Source of the DNA: Flavobacteriales bacterium | GTDB taxonomy: Bacteria; Bacteroidota; Bacteroidia; Flavobacteriales; UBA1820 | NCBI GenBank assembly: GCA_003150615.1 | Contig: QALN01000004.1 | Coordinates: 106,517 to 170,516, forward strand | Length of the DNA stretch: 64,000 nucleotides | Reading direction: 5' to 3' | Part shown: positions 9,617-17,812 of the stretch, piece after piece | Position numbering within the stretch: the first letter of the stretch is position 1 | Layout: the number at the start of each line of letters is the position of its first letter | Position numbers and translations under genes: made by a program | Notes under the pieces: generated by a model | The model's database searches: none | Told to the model about the DNA's origin: nothing | What the model saw: the letters and a program-made list of their open reading frames with translations, nothing else

Positions 9617-10927
9617 TTAAGGTACCGGTATCCCGAAAAGGTCGTACACACCGGCGGATGTCACTTCCACCTTGACGAAACCGCCTGTCGGCACGCGGTA
9701 TTTCTCGCGGTCGATGAACACGTCGTTGTCCACTTCGGGCGAATCGTACTCCGTACGGCCGATGTAAACGTCCGGCTGTTCCGTGTCGATTAGCACGCGG
9801 AGCGTCTTTCCGACTTTTTCCTCGTTTTTTTGCAGGGATATTTCACGCTGAACCTCCATGAGCTCCTCAACGCGGCGTTGTTTTTCTTCGTCGGGCACGT
9901 CGTCTTCCAGTTGTGCGGCCGATGTGCCTTCTTCCTCGGAATAGGCGAAGCATCCCATGCGGTCGAAACGTTGTCCCTGCACCCATGCTTTGAGTTCTTC
10001 GAATTCTTCGGGCGTTTCTCCGGGATAACCGACGATAAGAGTGGTGCGGAGCGCTACTCCAGGCACTTTTTCGCGTATTTTGTCCAAAAGGGCGTTTATC
10101 TGTTCTTTTGTCGAGCCGCGTTTCATGGATTTGAGTATGCGGTCCGAAATGTGCTGCAACGGTATATCGAGATACTTGCATACTTTCGGTTCGGAAGCCA
10201 TGACTTCTAGAACATCCTCCGGGAAACCGTTCGGATAGGCATAGTGCAGGCGTATCCACTCTATGCCGTCCACTTCGGCTATCCCGCGCACCAGGTCGGC
10301 AAGACGGCGGCGGCCGTAGAGGTCCATCCCGTAGTATGTCAGGTCCTGTGCGATGAGTATAAGTTCTTTAACCCCTTTGGAGGCAAGGATACGCGCCTCT
10401 TCGATGAGTTCTTCAACGGGTCTCGATATGTGTTTGCCGCGTATAAGTGGTATGGCGCAATACGAGCACGCACGGTCGCAGCCTTCGGAAATCTTCAGGT
10501 ATGCGTAATGCCGCGGGGTGGAGAGCAGCCGTTCCCCTGCAAGTTCTTTTTTGTAATCGGCGCCAAGGACGGCGAGTATGGCTTTCATGTCGTTTACTCC
10601 GTAAAAACCGTCCACTTCGGGCAGTTCCCCGCGCAGTTCGTCCATATAGCGCTGCGACAGGCAGCCCGATACGTACAGCCGGTCTATTTCGCCGCGGCGT
10701 TTGCGTTCGACCTGTTCCAGTATGGCGTTTACCGACTGTTCCTTGGCATCGCCGATAAATCCGCACGTGTTCACCACGACGATATTGCCATGGCCTTCGT
10801 GAGATACTTCACGGCCTTGTTTTTCGAGTTGTCCGGCCAGTGTTTCCGAGTCGTACAGGTTTTTGGAACATCCGAGGGTTATAATGTTCACTGCGGGTTG
10901 TTTGCGCCCGTTTTCCTTGGTCTTCAT
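9617..10927 (-). CDS. rimO: ribosomal protein S12 methylthiotransferase RimO
   Basis: Radical SAM enzyme that adds a methylthio group to the conserved aspartate of ribosomal protein S12. The N-terminal MTTase domain carries its iron-sulfur cysteines at 20 (in ITLGCSKN), 55 and 89; the radical SAM CxxxCxxC is at 150, 154 and 157 (CDRACSYC); a TRAM RNA-binding domain ends the protein (about 370-436). The segment SKNLYDSE and the length of 436 fit RimO rather than the tRNA enzyme MiaB. Its start is 10 bp after the Gfo/Idh gene, so the two share a transcript. Confidence 0.96.
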   Translation of the reverse strand: MKTKENGRKQPAVNIITLGCSKNLYDSETLAGQLEKQGREVSHEGHGNIVVVNTCGFIGDAKEQSVNAILEQVERKRRGEIDRLYVSGCLSQRYMDELRGELPEVDGFYGVNDMKAILAVLGADYKKELAGERLLSTPRHYAYLKISEGCDRACSYCAIPLIRGKHISRPVEELIEEARILASKGVKELILIAQDLTYYGMDLYGRRRLADLVRGIAEVDGIEWIRLHYAYPNGFPEDVLEVMASEPKVCKYLDIPLQHISDRILKSMKRGSTKEQINALLDKIREKVPGVALRTTLIVGYPGETPEEFEELKAWVQGQRFDRMGCFAYSEEEGTSAAQLEDDVPDEEKQRRVEELMEVQREISLQKNEEKVGKTLRVLIDTEQPDVYIGRTEYDSPEVDNDVFIDREKYRVPTGGFVKVEVTSAGVYDLFGIPVP

Positions 10928-10937
10928 ACTCTCTTTT

Positions 10938-11933
10938 TTATTTGGAGGAATTTTCGAACCTGCCTGCGTGGCGGTCTATGTCGCGCATTATGTCGAGGGC
11001 TACCTTAAGCGCGGCTGTGCCTTGTTCGATCGTAACGGGAGGGGTCGTGCCTTGTTCGATCGCGCGTGCGAAAGAGTTCAGTTCGTCCAGTATGGCGTTA
11101 TTCTGCGGGGCCTGTGGCTTTTCGAAGATTATCTGTTTGCTCACGCCTTCGGCGTTGGTCAGTATCATGTCGTAGTCGCCGGGCGATTGAGGAGCGTCGT
11201 GTATGCGCAGTATCTCGGCTTCTTTTTTCAGGAAATCGACTGCTATGTAGGCGTCGCGCTGGAAAATGCGTGTCTTGCGCATATTTTTCATCGATATGCG
11301 GCTGGTGGTAAGGTTGGCTACGCAGCCGTTTTCGAACTCGATGCGGGCATTGGCTATGTCGGGCGTGTCGCTGATCACGCGTGCGCCGCTGGCTGAAAGC
11401 GTTTTCACGGGTGAGCCTACGATGTTCAGTATGGCGTCGATGTCGTGTATCATAAGGTCCAGAACGACCGGCACGTCCGTGCCGCGCGGGTTGAACTCCG
11501 AGAGGCGGTGGGCTTCGATGAACGCCGGATTTTTTATGTGGGGACGAACGGCGGTGAATGCCGGATTGAACCTTTCGACGTGGCCGACCTGCGCTTTGAG
11601 TCCTTTTTCAGCCAGCATGAGCATAAGTTCTTCGGCCTGCTGGACGGTGGTTGTGACCGGTTTTTCGATAAAGACGTGGCGGCCTTTTTCAATGGCTCTT
11701 TTGGCGCATTCGAAGTGGTGAATGGTAGGGGTTACTATGTCCACCACGTCCACGTCGTCAATAAGGCTGTCCATGTCCGGATAGGCCTTTACGCCCAGTT
11801 CTTCGGATACTTTGGCGGCGTTTTCGGCGCACGGGTCGTAAAATCCGACCAGGGAGTAATGTTCCGACTGGCCGAGAAGGCGCAGATGTATTTTTCCCAA
11901 ATGTCCTGCTCCCAGGACTCCGGCTTTGAGCAT
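10938..11933 (-). CDS. Gfo/Idh/MocA family oxidoreductase
   Basis: NAD(P)-dependent sugar or polyol dehydrogenase type protein. The Rossmann motif GVLGAGHLGKIHLRL opens the protein, EKPVTTT lies near residue 93, and the C-terminal alpha/beta domain contains the DLMIHDIDAIL segment where the family has its catalytic Lys/His/Asp region. I chose the Met at 11933 because a promoter element (11967-11974) overlaps the longer alternative start at 11969. Length 331. Substrate is unknown; in other Bacteroidetes such a gene is found next to rimO or lipid A sugar genes, but no sugar pathway is seen here. It leads the operon with rimO. Confidence 0.9.
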   Translation of the reverse strand: MLKAGVLGAGHLGKIHLRLLGQSEHYSLVGFYDPCAENAAKVSEELGVKAYPDMDSLIDDVDVVDIVTPTIHHFECAKRAIEKGRHVFIEKPVTTTVQQAEELMLMLAEKGLKAQVGHVERFNPAFTAVRPHIKNPAFIEAHRLSEFNPRGTDVPVVLDLMIHDIDAILNIVGSPVKTLSASGARVISDTPDIANARIEFENGCVANLTTSRISMKNMRKTRIFQRDAYIAVDFLKKEAEILRIHDAPQSPGDYDMILTNAEGVSKQIIFEKPQAPQNNAILDELNSFARAIEQGTTPPVTIEQGTAALKVALDIMRDIDRHAGRFENSSK

Positions 11934-11966
11934 GGTATTTTTCGTATTTAAGATTTTTATCGCTTG

Positions 11967-11974
11967 CAAATTTA
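11967..11974 (-). promoter_or_regulatory. promoter -7 element for the gfo/idh-rimO operon
   Basis: Minus-strand TAAATTTG fits TAnnTTTG and lies 34 bp before the chosen start at 11933. It argues against translation from the upstream in-frame ATG at 11969. Confidence 0.5.
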
Positions 11975-12085
11975 CTAAGAATTCACCGAAAAGCCATGTT
12001 TTTACGGCGGTAATGGCGTTTGCAGGCGAGAAATAAATACCGGGCCGGAAATGGCGTATGGATAAAAATTCGTTACTTTGCCGTT

Positions 12086-12982
12086 ATGGAAAAGGAAAAA
12101 AACAAGCATAAATCGGGTTTTGTCAATATCATAGGCAATCCGAATGTAGGCAAATCTACGTTGATGAACGCCCTTGTGGGACGCGAGTTGTCGATAATCA
12201 CATCCAAGGCCCAGACTACGCGGCACCGGATATTGGGTATAGTCAGCGGCGATGATTTCCAGATAGTGTTTTCGGATACTCCGGGGATAATAAAGCCGGC
12301 ATACAAACTTCAGGAGTCGATGATGGGTTTCGTGAAAGAGGCGTTCGACGATGCCGACGTGTTGTTGTACATGGTCGAGCCTGGAATGAAAGACCTCAAA
12401 GACGATGCTTTTTACCGCAAGATAGAAAATTCGCAGGTGCCTGTGTTTTTGATAATAAACAAGATAGATACGATAGACCAGAAGACGCTTGAGGAAACGG
12501 TTGCGTACTGGCACGGGAGGTTGCCCGTAGCGGAAATATTCCCGTTGTCGGCGTTGGAAAAATTCGGTGTGGAAAACCTCCTGTCGGGTATTGTGGAAGC
12601 GCTTCCGGAAGGCCCGGCCTATTATCCGAAAGATTCGCTGACCGACAAACCGGAGCGTTTTTTCGTCAATGAGATAATACGCCAGAAAATACTGCTCAAC
12701 TACAAGAAGGAAGTGCCTTATTCGGTCGAGGTGGAGACGGAGGAATTCCTGGAGGAGCAGGATATCATACGCATACGGGCCGTGATATATGTCGAACGGC
12801 AGAGCCAGCGCGGGATATTGATAGGCCACAAGGGCAGCGCATTGAAAAAGGTAGGTATGCAGGCTCGCATGGACATCGAAAAATTCTTCGGCAAGAAAGT
12901 GTTCCTCGAAACTTTTGTAAAGGTGGACGACAATTGGCGCAGCGACCAGCGGAAGCTCCGCCGTTACGGTTACGAACACTGA
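12086..12982 (+). CDS. era: GTPase Era
   Basis: Membrane-associated GTPase that binds 16S rRNA near its 3' end and helps 30S assembly. P-loop GNPNVGKST at 17-25, switch region with TTRHR, DTPG at about 64-67, NKID near 127, and a C-terminal KH domain with the loop IGHKGSALK (about 255). The start at 12086 gives 298 residues, the family's normal length; an in-frame ATG at 12020 would add a 22-residue tail unlike the family. It is divergent from the Gfo/Idh gene. Confidence 0.96.
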   Translation: MEKEKNKHKSGFVNIIGNPNVGKSTLMNALVGRELSIITSKAQTTRHRILGIVSGDDFQIVFSDTPGIIKPAYKLQESMMGFVKEAFDDADVLLYMVEPGMKDLKDDAFYRKIENSQVPVFLIINKIDTIDQKTLEETVAYWHGRLPVAEIFPLSALEKFGVENLLSGIVEALPEGPAYYPKDSLTDKPERFFVNEIIRQKILLNYKKEVPYSVEVETEEFLEEQDIIRIRAVIYVERQSQRGILIGHKGSALKKVGMQARMDIEKFFGKKVFLETFVKVDDNWRSDQRKLRRYGYEH

Positions 12983-12991
12983 CGCAGGCCG

Positions 12992-13075
12992 CGGTCATAG
13001 ACCGTTCGATGTTAATCATCAGATGTTAATATCTGTTTCGCCGGGACCACCTGCGGTCCATAGACCGTTTGATGT
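12992..13075. repeat. dispersed intergenic repeat, locus 2
   Basis: Just after era. Contains cggtcatagaccgttcgatg at 12992-13011, a middle unit (about 13020-13050: agatgttaatatctgtttcg then ccgggaccacc) and a second cggtccatagaccgtttgatg-like copy ending near 13075. The unit includes a small palindrome (cggtc...gaccg). Matches locus 1 at 9382-9560. Confidence 0.6.
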
Positions 13076-13129
13076 TTGTTTTTGTCGCTATAAAGAGTAT
13101 GTAATTCAAATTGAAATACGCTTGTAAAA

Positions 13130-13327
13130 ATGAATACGTCTTTGATACATCGCGCACTGGCAGTTACGGCAGTGGTTCTGCTCGTACTTTCGTTCACCGG
13201 TTACGTGCCGGAGGATTCCTCGCTTACTGTAAAACTGATAGCGGCCGTAATGCTGGCGTTGGCTGTGATACTGCGCGCGGTTGAAAAAAACAGGGAAAAG
13301 AAGAACAACACAACCAAAAAACGATAA
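13130..13327 (+). CDS. small two-helix membrane protein, unknown function
   Basis: 65 residues. Two hydrophobic segments (about 9-25 and 33-50) are joined by a short VPEDSS loop; the C-terminus is a highly charged tail rich in K, R and N (residues 51-65), probably cytoplasmic. No known motif is recognised. It ends 5 bp before the nitroreductase gene, so the two are likely translated from one transcript, and it may be a membrane partner of that protein (inference). A near-consensus promoter word (tacgcttg, about 13116) precedes it. Confidence 0.65.
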   Translation: MNTSLIHRALAVTAVVLLVLSFTGYVPEDSSLTVKLIAAVMLALAVILRAVEKNREKKNNTTKKR

Positions 13328-13332
13328 ATATT

Positions 13333-13917
13333 ATGAAAACATTAGTCTTTTCGCTCGTGCTTACGGCGGTATGCACCGTCTGTGCGGCACAGGACGGGCA
13401 AAAACCCGTAAGATTGGAAAAACCGGATATTGAGCGTCCGGGTACGGTCATGAAAGCTCTTTCGGAGAGAAAATCCACACGGGAGTTTTCCCGGAAAGAA
13501 CTGTCGCTGCGCGATTTGTCGGACTTGCTGTGGGCAGCCAACGGGGTAAACCGTCCGGACGGCAGACGCACAGCTCCCTCGGCGTTGAACAAACAGGATA
13601 TAAGCGTTTATGTCTGCATGGCCGGCGGTTCTTACCTGTACGACCATAAATCGCACTCGCTCGTGCCGGTGTCCGCAGGCGATACCCGTCCGGTTAAAGA
13701 GGCCCCGGTGTGTCTGGTTCTGGTGGCCGACGAAGATACGCCTTGGGCGGGAATGGATGCCGGCATAGTGTCGCAGAACATATCGGTATTCTGCTCGTCG
13801 GCAAATCTGGCTACCGTTCCACGCGGTTCTATGGATAAAAAGGCACTGGCGCAGGCTCTTAAACTGGATGGAAAACAGGTTCCTTTGCTGAACCATCCGG
13901 TAGGGTATTTCAAATAA
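13333..13917 (+). CDS. secreted SagB/ThcOx-like nitroreductase family protein
   Basis: 194 residues. A Sec signal peptide (residues 1-19, ending VCAAQ) precedes a compact nitroreductase fold: RKSTREFS near 48-55 is the FMN-phosphate motif, LSDLLWAANGVNRPDGRRT is typical of SagB-type flavin proteins, and the C-terminal part (NISVFCSSANLATVPRGS, LNHPVGYFK) completes the flavin site. Such enzymes use FMN and NAD(P)H; export to the periplasm of a flavin enzyme is notable. Substrate unknown; the usual azoline peptide partners (cyclodehydratases) are absent, so a toxin/bacteriocin role is not supported. Confidence 0.85.
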   Translation: MKTLVFSLVLTAVCTVCAAQDGQKPVRLEKPDIERPGTVMKALSERKSTREFSRKELSLRDLSDLLWAANGVNRPDGRRTAPSALNKQDISVYVCMAGGSYLYDHKSHSLVPVSAGDTRPVKEAPVCLVLVADEDTPWAGMDAGIVSQNISVFCSSANLATVPRGSMDKKALAQALKLDGKQVPLLNHPVGYFK

Positions 13918-13940
13918 ACGCGGGGATACGGCCTTGCGTC

Positions 13941-13998
13941 GCATAAGAACACAAAAGCCCGGAACGGAATGCCGTTCCGGGCTTTTGTGTTCTTATGC
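13941..13998. terminator. bidirectional terminator, perfect 27-bp stem
   Basis: Left arm 13941-13967 and right arm 13972-13998 pair perfectly around a 4-base loop (aatg). It contains cccggaacgg in the core and A/T-rich outer arms, and separates the convergent nitroreductase and LuxR-type genes. Confidence 0.85.
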
Positions 13999-14009
13999 GG
14001 ATATGTATT

Positions 14010-14597
14010 TTAGCCGTAGATATACAGGCTCATCAGTTCTACCATGTTGTTGACTCCGAGTTTGCGGAAAAGGCGGTTTTTGTAAGTGCTGACGGTTTTG
14101 TCGTTTATGCCGAGTTGTTTTGATATCTGAACCAGCTGGCGTCCTTCGATAAGGTTCACTAGTATATCCGTCTCCCTGCGCGATAGTTTTCTCATACGGC
14201 TGCCGAACGAGGGGGCGGGCATGCTGGCTTTTCCATTCGCCGCTTTTTTTATTCCGGATTTGATGTCTTCGATGCTGCTGTCGCCTGGCAATATGCCGTC
14301 GGCTCCTTCCATGGAAGCCATAAGGTTGAACAGGTAGCTGTTTTTACCGGGGCTGTAAAGTATTATTTTCATATTGGGTTGCAGCTCCTTGAAACTCTTG
14401 ACGAGTCCCAGTCCGTCGCGGTCGGCAAACTGTCTCGACATTAGAAAAATTTCTATTTCTTTGGATTTTATTTTGTCGAGCGTTTCTTTGCTGTCGGCAG
14501 AGCTTCCGACTACTGAAAAATCGCCGTCATCCTTAAATATCGATGTTAGATATTCGCAAACAATGTTTTGCGGGTGCGAAATGAATAGTTTTATCAT
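14010..14597 (-). CDS. LuxR-family DNA-binding regulator with degenerate receiver domain
   Basis: 195 residues. C-terminal LuxR/NarL helix-turn-helix is clear: LSRRETDILVNLIEGRQ at about 136-152 and the recognition region DKTVSTYKNRLFRKLG. The N-terminal 115 residues have receiver length and pattern, but the acidic pair near the start is replaced (KLFISHPQ), the phospho-acceptor Asp is Ser (IFLMSRQF, about residue 54) and the conserved Lys in the GA-D-G-ILPGD segment is missing. It therefore cannot be phosphorylated in the usual way and may respond to another signal or act constitutively (inference). Possible promoter TATTTTTG on the minus strand at 14629-14636. No kinase gene is adjacent. 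Confidence 0.88.
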   Translation of the reverse strand: MIKLFISHPQNIVCEYLTSIFKDDGDFSVVGSSADSKETLDKIKSKEIEIFLMSRQFADRDGLGLVKSFKELQPNMKIILYSPGKNSYLFNLMASMEGADGILPGDSSIEDIKSGIKKAANGKASMPAPSFGSRMRKLSRRETDILVNLIEGRQLVQISKQLGINDKTVSTYKNRLFRKLGVNNMVELMSLYIYG

Positions 14598-14932
14598 GGC
14601 GCCATTTATTTTCTTATAAACTTTCGCACAAAAATATCTATTTATTTTTCGTTAGAAAAATTTCTAATATAGATTTTTCACTAATGGATAGTTAATTTTT
14701 ACTCTAAGCTCAATAATAGACTGTACGGAATTTTGCTTTTCCGTAAACCGCATCCACGCGTCCTGTAGCAAGCAGTCCGGACGAAAGAATGCGGGATGAA
14801 AGATGAGCGGTATGACATGGCCGGTATTTTTAATGTTTTTTACGTTCAATAAAATGCAGTCCGCAATAAAAATGTGCGGAAAAAAGATTATATTTGCATG
14901 CAATTATTAACCAATCAAAAAATAATTGCATA
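14598..14932. other. divergent intergenic region, LuxR-type gene / guaB
   Basis: 335 bases. Holds the minus-strand promoter word TATTTTTG (14629-14636) and the guaB promoter word TATATTTG (14889-14896). The middle is AT-rich. A 79-codon minus-strand frame at 14664-14903 has no family features and I do not call it. Confidence 0.5.
14889..14896 (+). promoter_or_regulatory. promoter -7 element for guaB
   Basis: TATATTTG, exact TAnnTTTG match, 37 bp before the guaB start; supports the start at 14933 rather than the in-frame ATG at 14894, which would lie on the expected transcript start. Confidence 0.6.
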
Positions 14933-16402
14933 ATGCCTGACTTCAGCGATAAAATAGTAGGGCTGGGACTCACTTACGACGACGTACTACTGGTTCCGGC
15001 GTATTCCTCGGTAATACCCAAAGACGTTTCCATAAAAAGCCGTTTTTCGCGCAACATAGTGCTCAACACCCCTGTGGTGTCTTCTGCTATGGACACGGTG
15101 ACAGAGACCGCTATGGCCATAGCTATGGCTCAGGAAGGCGGCATAGGCGTGATACACAAGAATATGAGCGTGGCCGAACAGGCAAAGATGATCGCTACCG
15201 TAAAGCGCGAGGAAAGCGGAATGATACTCGATCCGATAATGCTGCCTCCCGATGCTACGGTGGCCGATGCCAAGAGCTGCATGCATGAGTATTCGATAGG
15301 TGGGATACCTATCGTGGACGGCGATAAAAAACTGATAGGCATAGTGACCAACCGCGACCTGCGTTTTGAAAAACAGGGCGACAAGCCGCTGTCCAGAATA
15401 ATGAGCACCAAACTGATAACGTGCCCCGTGGGTACTACTCTGGACCAGGCCGAGGAGATACTGCAGCAGCACAAGATAGAAAAACTGCCGGTTGTGGACG
15501 AAGCGGGCACGCTGAAAGGGCTGATAACGTTCCGCGACATAACAAAGGTAAAAACTCACCCTAATGCCAACAAGGATAAATACGGACGCTTGCGTGTGGC
15601 TGCGGCCATAGGCGTGGGAGCCGAAAATCTGGCTCGTGCGCGCGCATTGGTAGAGGCGGGGGTTGACGCTTTGGTGATAGACACCGCGCACGGGCATTCG
15701 GTAAATGTGGTAGATATACTCAGGAACGTGAAGAAAGAATTTCCTGCGATAGACGTGGTGGTAGGCAATATAGCTACTGGAGAGGCGGCTAAATTCCTGG
15801 TGGAGCAGGGAGCCGACGCTGTGAAAGTTGGCATAGGGCCCGGTTCGATATGCACGACAAGGGTAGTGGCCGGAGTGGGTTATCCGCAGTTCTCCGCAGT
15901 GATGGAAGTTGCAAAGGCGATAGAAGGTTCCGGTGTGCCTATCATTGCCGACGGAGGTGTAAAATATACTGGCGACATACCGAAGGCTATCGCTGCCGGC
16001 GCCGATTGCGTGATGTTGGGCTCTATGTTGGCAGGTACGCAGGAGAGTCCGGGCGAGACTATCATTTACGAAGGGCGCAAATACAAGACATACAGGGGTA
16101 TGGGCTCGATAGAGGCTATGGAAAAAGGTTCCAAGGACCGTTATTTCCAAAGCGGCGAGAACGACAACCGAAAACTCGTCCCGGAAGGTATAGTGGGACG
16201 TGTGCCGTATAAGGGGACGTTGTCGGAATCCATGCATCAGTTTATCGGCGGGCTTCGCGCTGGCATGGGTTATTGCGGAGCGCCTGATGTGGATACGATG
16301 AAAAAATCCGCACGTTTCGTGCAGATAACTTCTTCGGGCATACGCGAGTCCCACCCGCACGATATAACGATAACCAAGGAGGCGCCTAATTATTCGCGTT
16401 GA
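14933..16402 (+). CDS. guaB: IMP dehydrogenase
   Basis: Oxidises IMP to XMP with NAD, the committed step of GMP synthesis. The 489-residue protein has the TIM-barrel catalytic domain interrupted by two CBS domains (about residues 92-205, with [11 protein letters not shown] and [10 protein letters not shown]). The catalytic Cys is in [11 protein letters not shown] (about residue 307), the phosphate loop is in [11 protein letters not shown], and the flap contains [10 protein letters not shown] and DRYFQ. Start chosen at 14933 from protein alignment logic and the promoter position. Single-gene transcript closed by a strong hairpin at 16427. Confidence 0.97.
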   Translation: MPDFSDKIVGLGLTYDDVLLVPAYSSVIPKDVSIKSRFSRNIVLNTPVVSSAMDTVTETAMAIAMAQEGGIGVIHKNMSVAEQAKMIATVKREESGMILDPIMLPPDATVADAKSCMHEYSIGGIPIVDGDKKLIGIVTNRDLRFEKQGDKPLSRIMSTKLITCPVGTTLDQAEEILQQHKIEKLPVVDEAGTLKGLITFRDITKVKTHPNANKDKYGRLRVAAAIGVGAENLARARALVEAGVDALVIDTAHGHSVNVVDILRNVKKEFPAIDVVVGNIATGEAAKFLVEQGADAVKVGIGPGSICTTRVVAGVGYPQFSAVMEVAKAIEGSGVPIIADGGVKYTGDIPKAIAAGADCVMLGSMLAGTQESPGETIIYEGRKYKTYRGMGSIEAMEKGSKDRYFQSGENDNRKLVPEGIVGRVPYKGTLSESMHQFIGGLRAGMGYCGAPDVDTMKKSARFVQITSSGIRESHPHDITITKEAPNYSR

Positions 16403-16426
16403 TGCGCTAAGGCGAATAACATACGG

Positions 16427-16456
16427 AAAAGCCGGGGAATTTTCCCCGGCTTTTTT
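16427..16456 (+). terminator. guaB terminator
   Basis: Stem gccgggg/ccccggc with flanking A-run and T-run (16427-16456), 25 bp after the guaB stop. Confidence 0.85.
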
Positions 16457-16589
16457 ATGCTTTATTTTACTTAATAGTACTTTTATCGGTATAAATGTTT
16501 AATTCCGCCCGTCTATATCGGCAGGCTGTCCGGCTTTTTTTTGTTGATAAATTGTAGAATAAAAACTTCCGCCCTTGCCCGTCCCTTTT

Positions 16590-16597
16590 TATATTTG
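16590..16597 (+). promoter_or_regulatory. promoter -7 element for tdk-folB
   Basis: TATATTTG, 81 bp before the tdk start; exact TAnnTTTG match. The upstream TTG at 16575 is closer than usual (12 bp). Confidence 0.5.
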
Positions 16598-16677
16598 CCG
16601 TAACCGGAAATGCTGTGAACGCTGCCGGAGATAACTCATATTAATCTGCGGCCGTATGCGCCGCATCGGTAAAAAAG

Positions 16678-17304
16678 ATGTTTTTAGAGAATACGATAAA
16701 CCACTCCGAATACAGCGGATGGATAGAAGTGATATGCGGTTCCATGTTTTCCGGAAAGACCGAGGAACTGATAAGGAGGCTCAAACGCGCTAAGTTCGCA
16801 CGGCAGAAAGTAGAGATATTCAAGCCTGCGATAGACGTGCGCTATGACGAAGTCAAGGTGGTATCGCACGACCACAACGAGATAATTTCCACGCCGGTTT
16901 CCCATTCGAGCGAGATATTGCTACGCGCGTCGGGCGTGGATGTGGTCGGGATAGATGAGGCGCAGTTCTTCGATGATGGCATTGTAGAAGTCTGCAATAC
17001 GCTTGCCAATACCGGGGTGAGGGTGGTCGTAGCGGGACTCGATATGGATTATCTCGGCCGTCCTTTCGGTCCGATGCCTAATCTGATGGCTACGGCCGAA
17101 TATGTGACCAAGGTGCATGCCGTGTGTACGCGCACGGGCAATCTGGCCAATTATACGCACCGGTTGACCAGGAACGATTCCCTGGTGCTGCTTGGCGAAA
17201 CTCAGGATTACGAACCGCTTTCCCGCAAGGCTTATTTCATGGCTATGAGGGAACAGGCTGAACACACTGCACCGGAGGATGGAAAACAGGATAACGATAA
17301 ATGA
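16678..17304 (+). CDS. tdk: thymidine kinase
   Basis: Phosphorylates thymidine to dTMP in the salvage pathway. P-loop GSMFSGKT at residues 21-28, DEAQFF at 93-98, the lasso-loop segment [17 protein letters not shown], and YxxxC-like zinc region with VCTRTG. Length 208. It overlaps folB by 26 bp in another frame, so the two are cotranscribed and probably translationally coupled. Confidence 0.95.
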   Translation: MFLENTINHSEYSGWIEVICGSMFSGKTEELIRRLKRAKFARQKVEIFKPAIDVRYDEVKVVSHDHNEIISTPVSHSSEILLRASGVDVVGIDEAQFFDDGIVEVCNTLANTGVRVVVAGLDMDYLGRPFGPMPNLMATAEYVTKVHAVCTRTGNLANYTHRLTRNDSLVLLGETQDYEPLSRKAYFMAMREQAEHTAPEDGKQDNDK

Positions 17305-17632
17305 TATCAGGTCGTACGCCTTTCACGGATGTATGGCTGAAGAGGAAAAGACGGGAGCGTTTTTCCGTACGGATGTGGAAATGGAAACCGATTTCCGTCA
17401 GGCGGCCGAAAATGACGATATTTCCGGTACGGTGAATTATGCGGCGGTGTACGGCATAGTGCAGGCGGAAATGAAGATACGTTCGCGTCTGATAGAGAAT
17501 GTAGCATACAGGATATTCGTTTCGATTAAAAAAACTTTTCCGCAGATAAAACATCTCAGGATACGCGTGGCTAAACTTAACCCTCCGATGGACGGAAATG
17601 TGGGCAGCGCTGCGGTCGAAATAAACGACTGA
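17279..17632 (+). CDS. folB: dihydroneopterin aldolase
   Basis: Cleaves dihydroneopterin to the hydroxymethyl pterin and glycolaldehyde in folate synthesis. The 117 residues show the family pattern: [20 protein letters not shown] at the start with the FHG and catalytic Glu, [10 protein letters not shown] at about 53-62, [10 protein letters not shown] with the conserved Glu, and [10 protein letters not shown] near the end with the PP of the substrate pocket. Length is normal. The start lies inside the tdk 3' end (26-bp overlap). Confidence 0.93.
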   Translation: MENRITINDIRSYAFHGCMAEEEKTGAFFRTDVEMETDFRQAAENDDISGTVNYAAVYGIVQAEMKIRSRLIENVAYRIFVSIKKTFPQIKHLRIRVAKLNPPMDGNVGSAAVEIND

Positions 17633-17643
17633 AAGTTCCCTTT

Positions 17644-17675
17644 TTTGGTATTGGATTAAAATATACATATATTTG
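17644..17675 (+). promoter_or_regulatory. promoter for the TPR sensor kinase
   Basis: TTTG at 17644-17647, 20 bp spacer, TATATTTG at 17668-17675. This places the transcript start just before the ATG at 17699 and supports that ATG as the original start of the kinase gene. Confidence 0.6.
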
Positions 17676-17698
17676 TAAATTAAGGAATGTCCTGATTT

Positions 17699-17812
17699 AT
17701 GAATAAAAATATATTGTCTTTAATATCAATACTGCTTTTCATTACTGTAAAAACGGCATCGGCACAGCCCGACCGCCCGCCTGAGATTGACAGCGTGCTT
17801 TAAAGTTATTTC
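17699..17812 (+). pseudogene. signal-peptide segment of the sensor kinase, cut off by an in-frame stop
   Basis: ATG at 17699 opens a typical signal peptide (MNKNILSLISILLFITVKTA then SAQ) and continues PDRPPEIDSVL, then TAA at 17801-17803. Reading on in the same frame gives SYF and then the Met of the downstream 628-codon frame. The two pieces together form one gene of about 666 codons with one nonsense codon at position 35. Confidence 0.8.

Noticed and set aside
12002..12979. Long minus-strand open frame opposite era
   Set aside because: It is antisense to a clear Era gene, has a composition rich in H, Y and R with no domain, and arises from the codon bias of the sense gene.
13333..13917. 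Azoline peptide (bacteriocin) gene cluster around the SagB-like protein
   Set aside because: No cyclodehydratase, precursor peptide or exporter genes nearby; the protein has an export signal unlike SagB.
13941..13998. Perfect 58-base palindrome as a possible mobile element end
   Set aside because: It lies exactly between two convergent genes with T-rich arms and no duplicated target; a terminator explains it.
14664..14903. 79-codon minus-strand frame in the guaB upstream region
   Set aside because: No promoter, domain or pattern; lies in AT-rich regulatory DNA and covers the guaB promoter word.
14987..16360. 457-codon minus-strand open frame opposite guaB
   Set aside because: Complete overlap with a well-defined IMP dehydrogenase; no motif and Tyr/His/Arg-rich composition typical of antisense frames.
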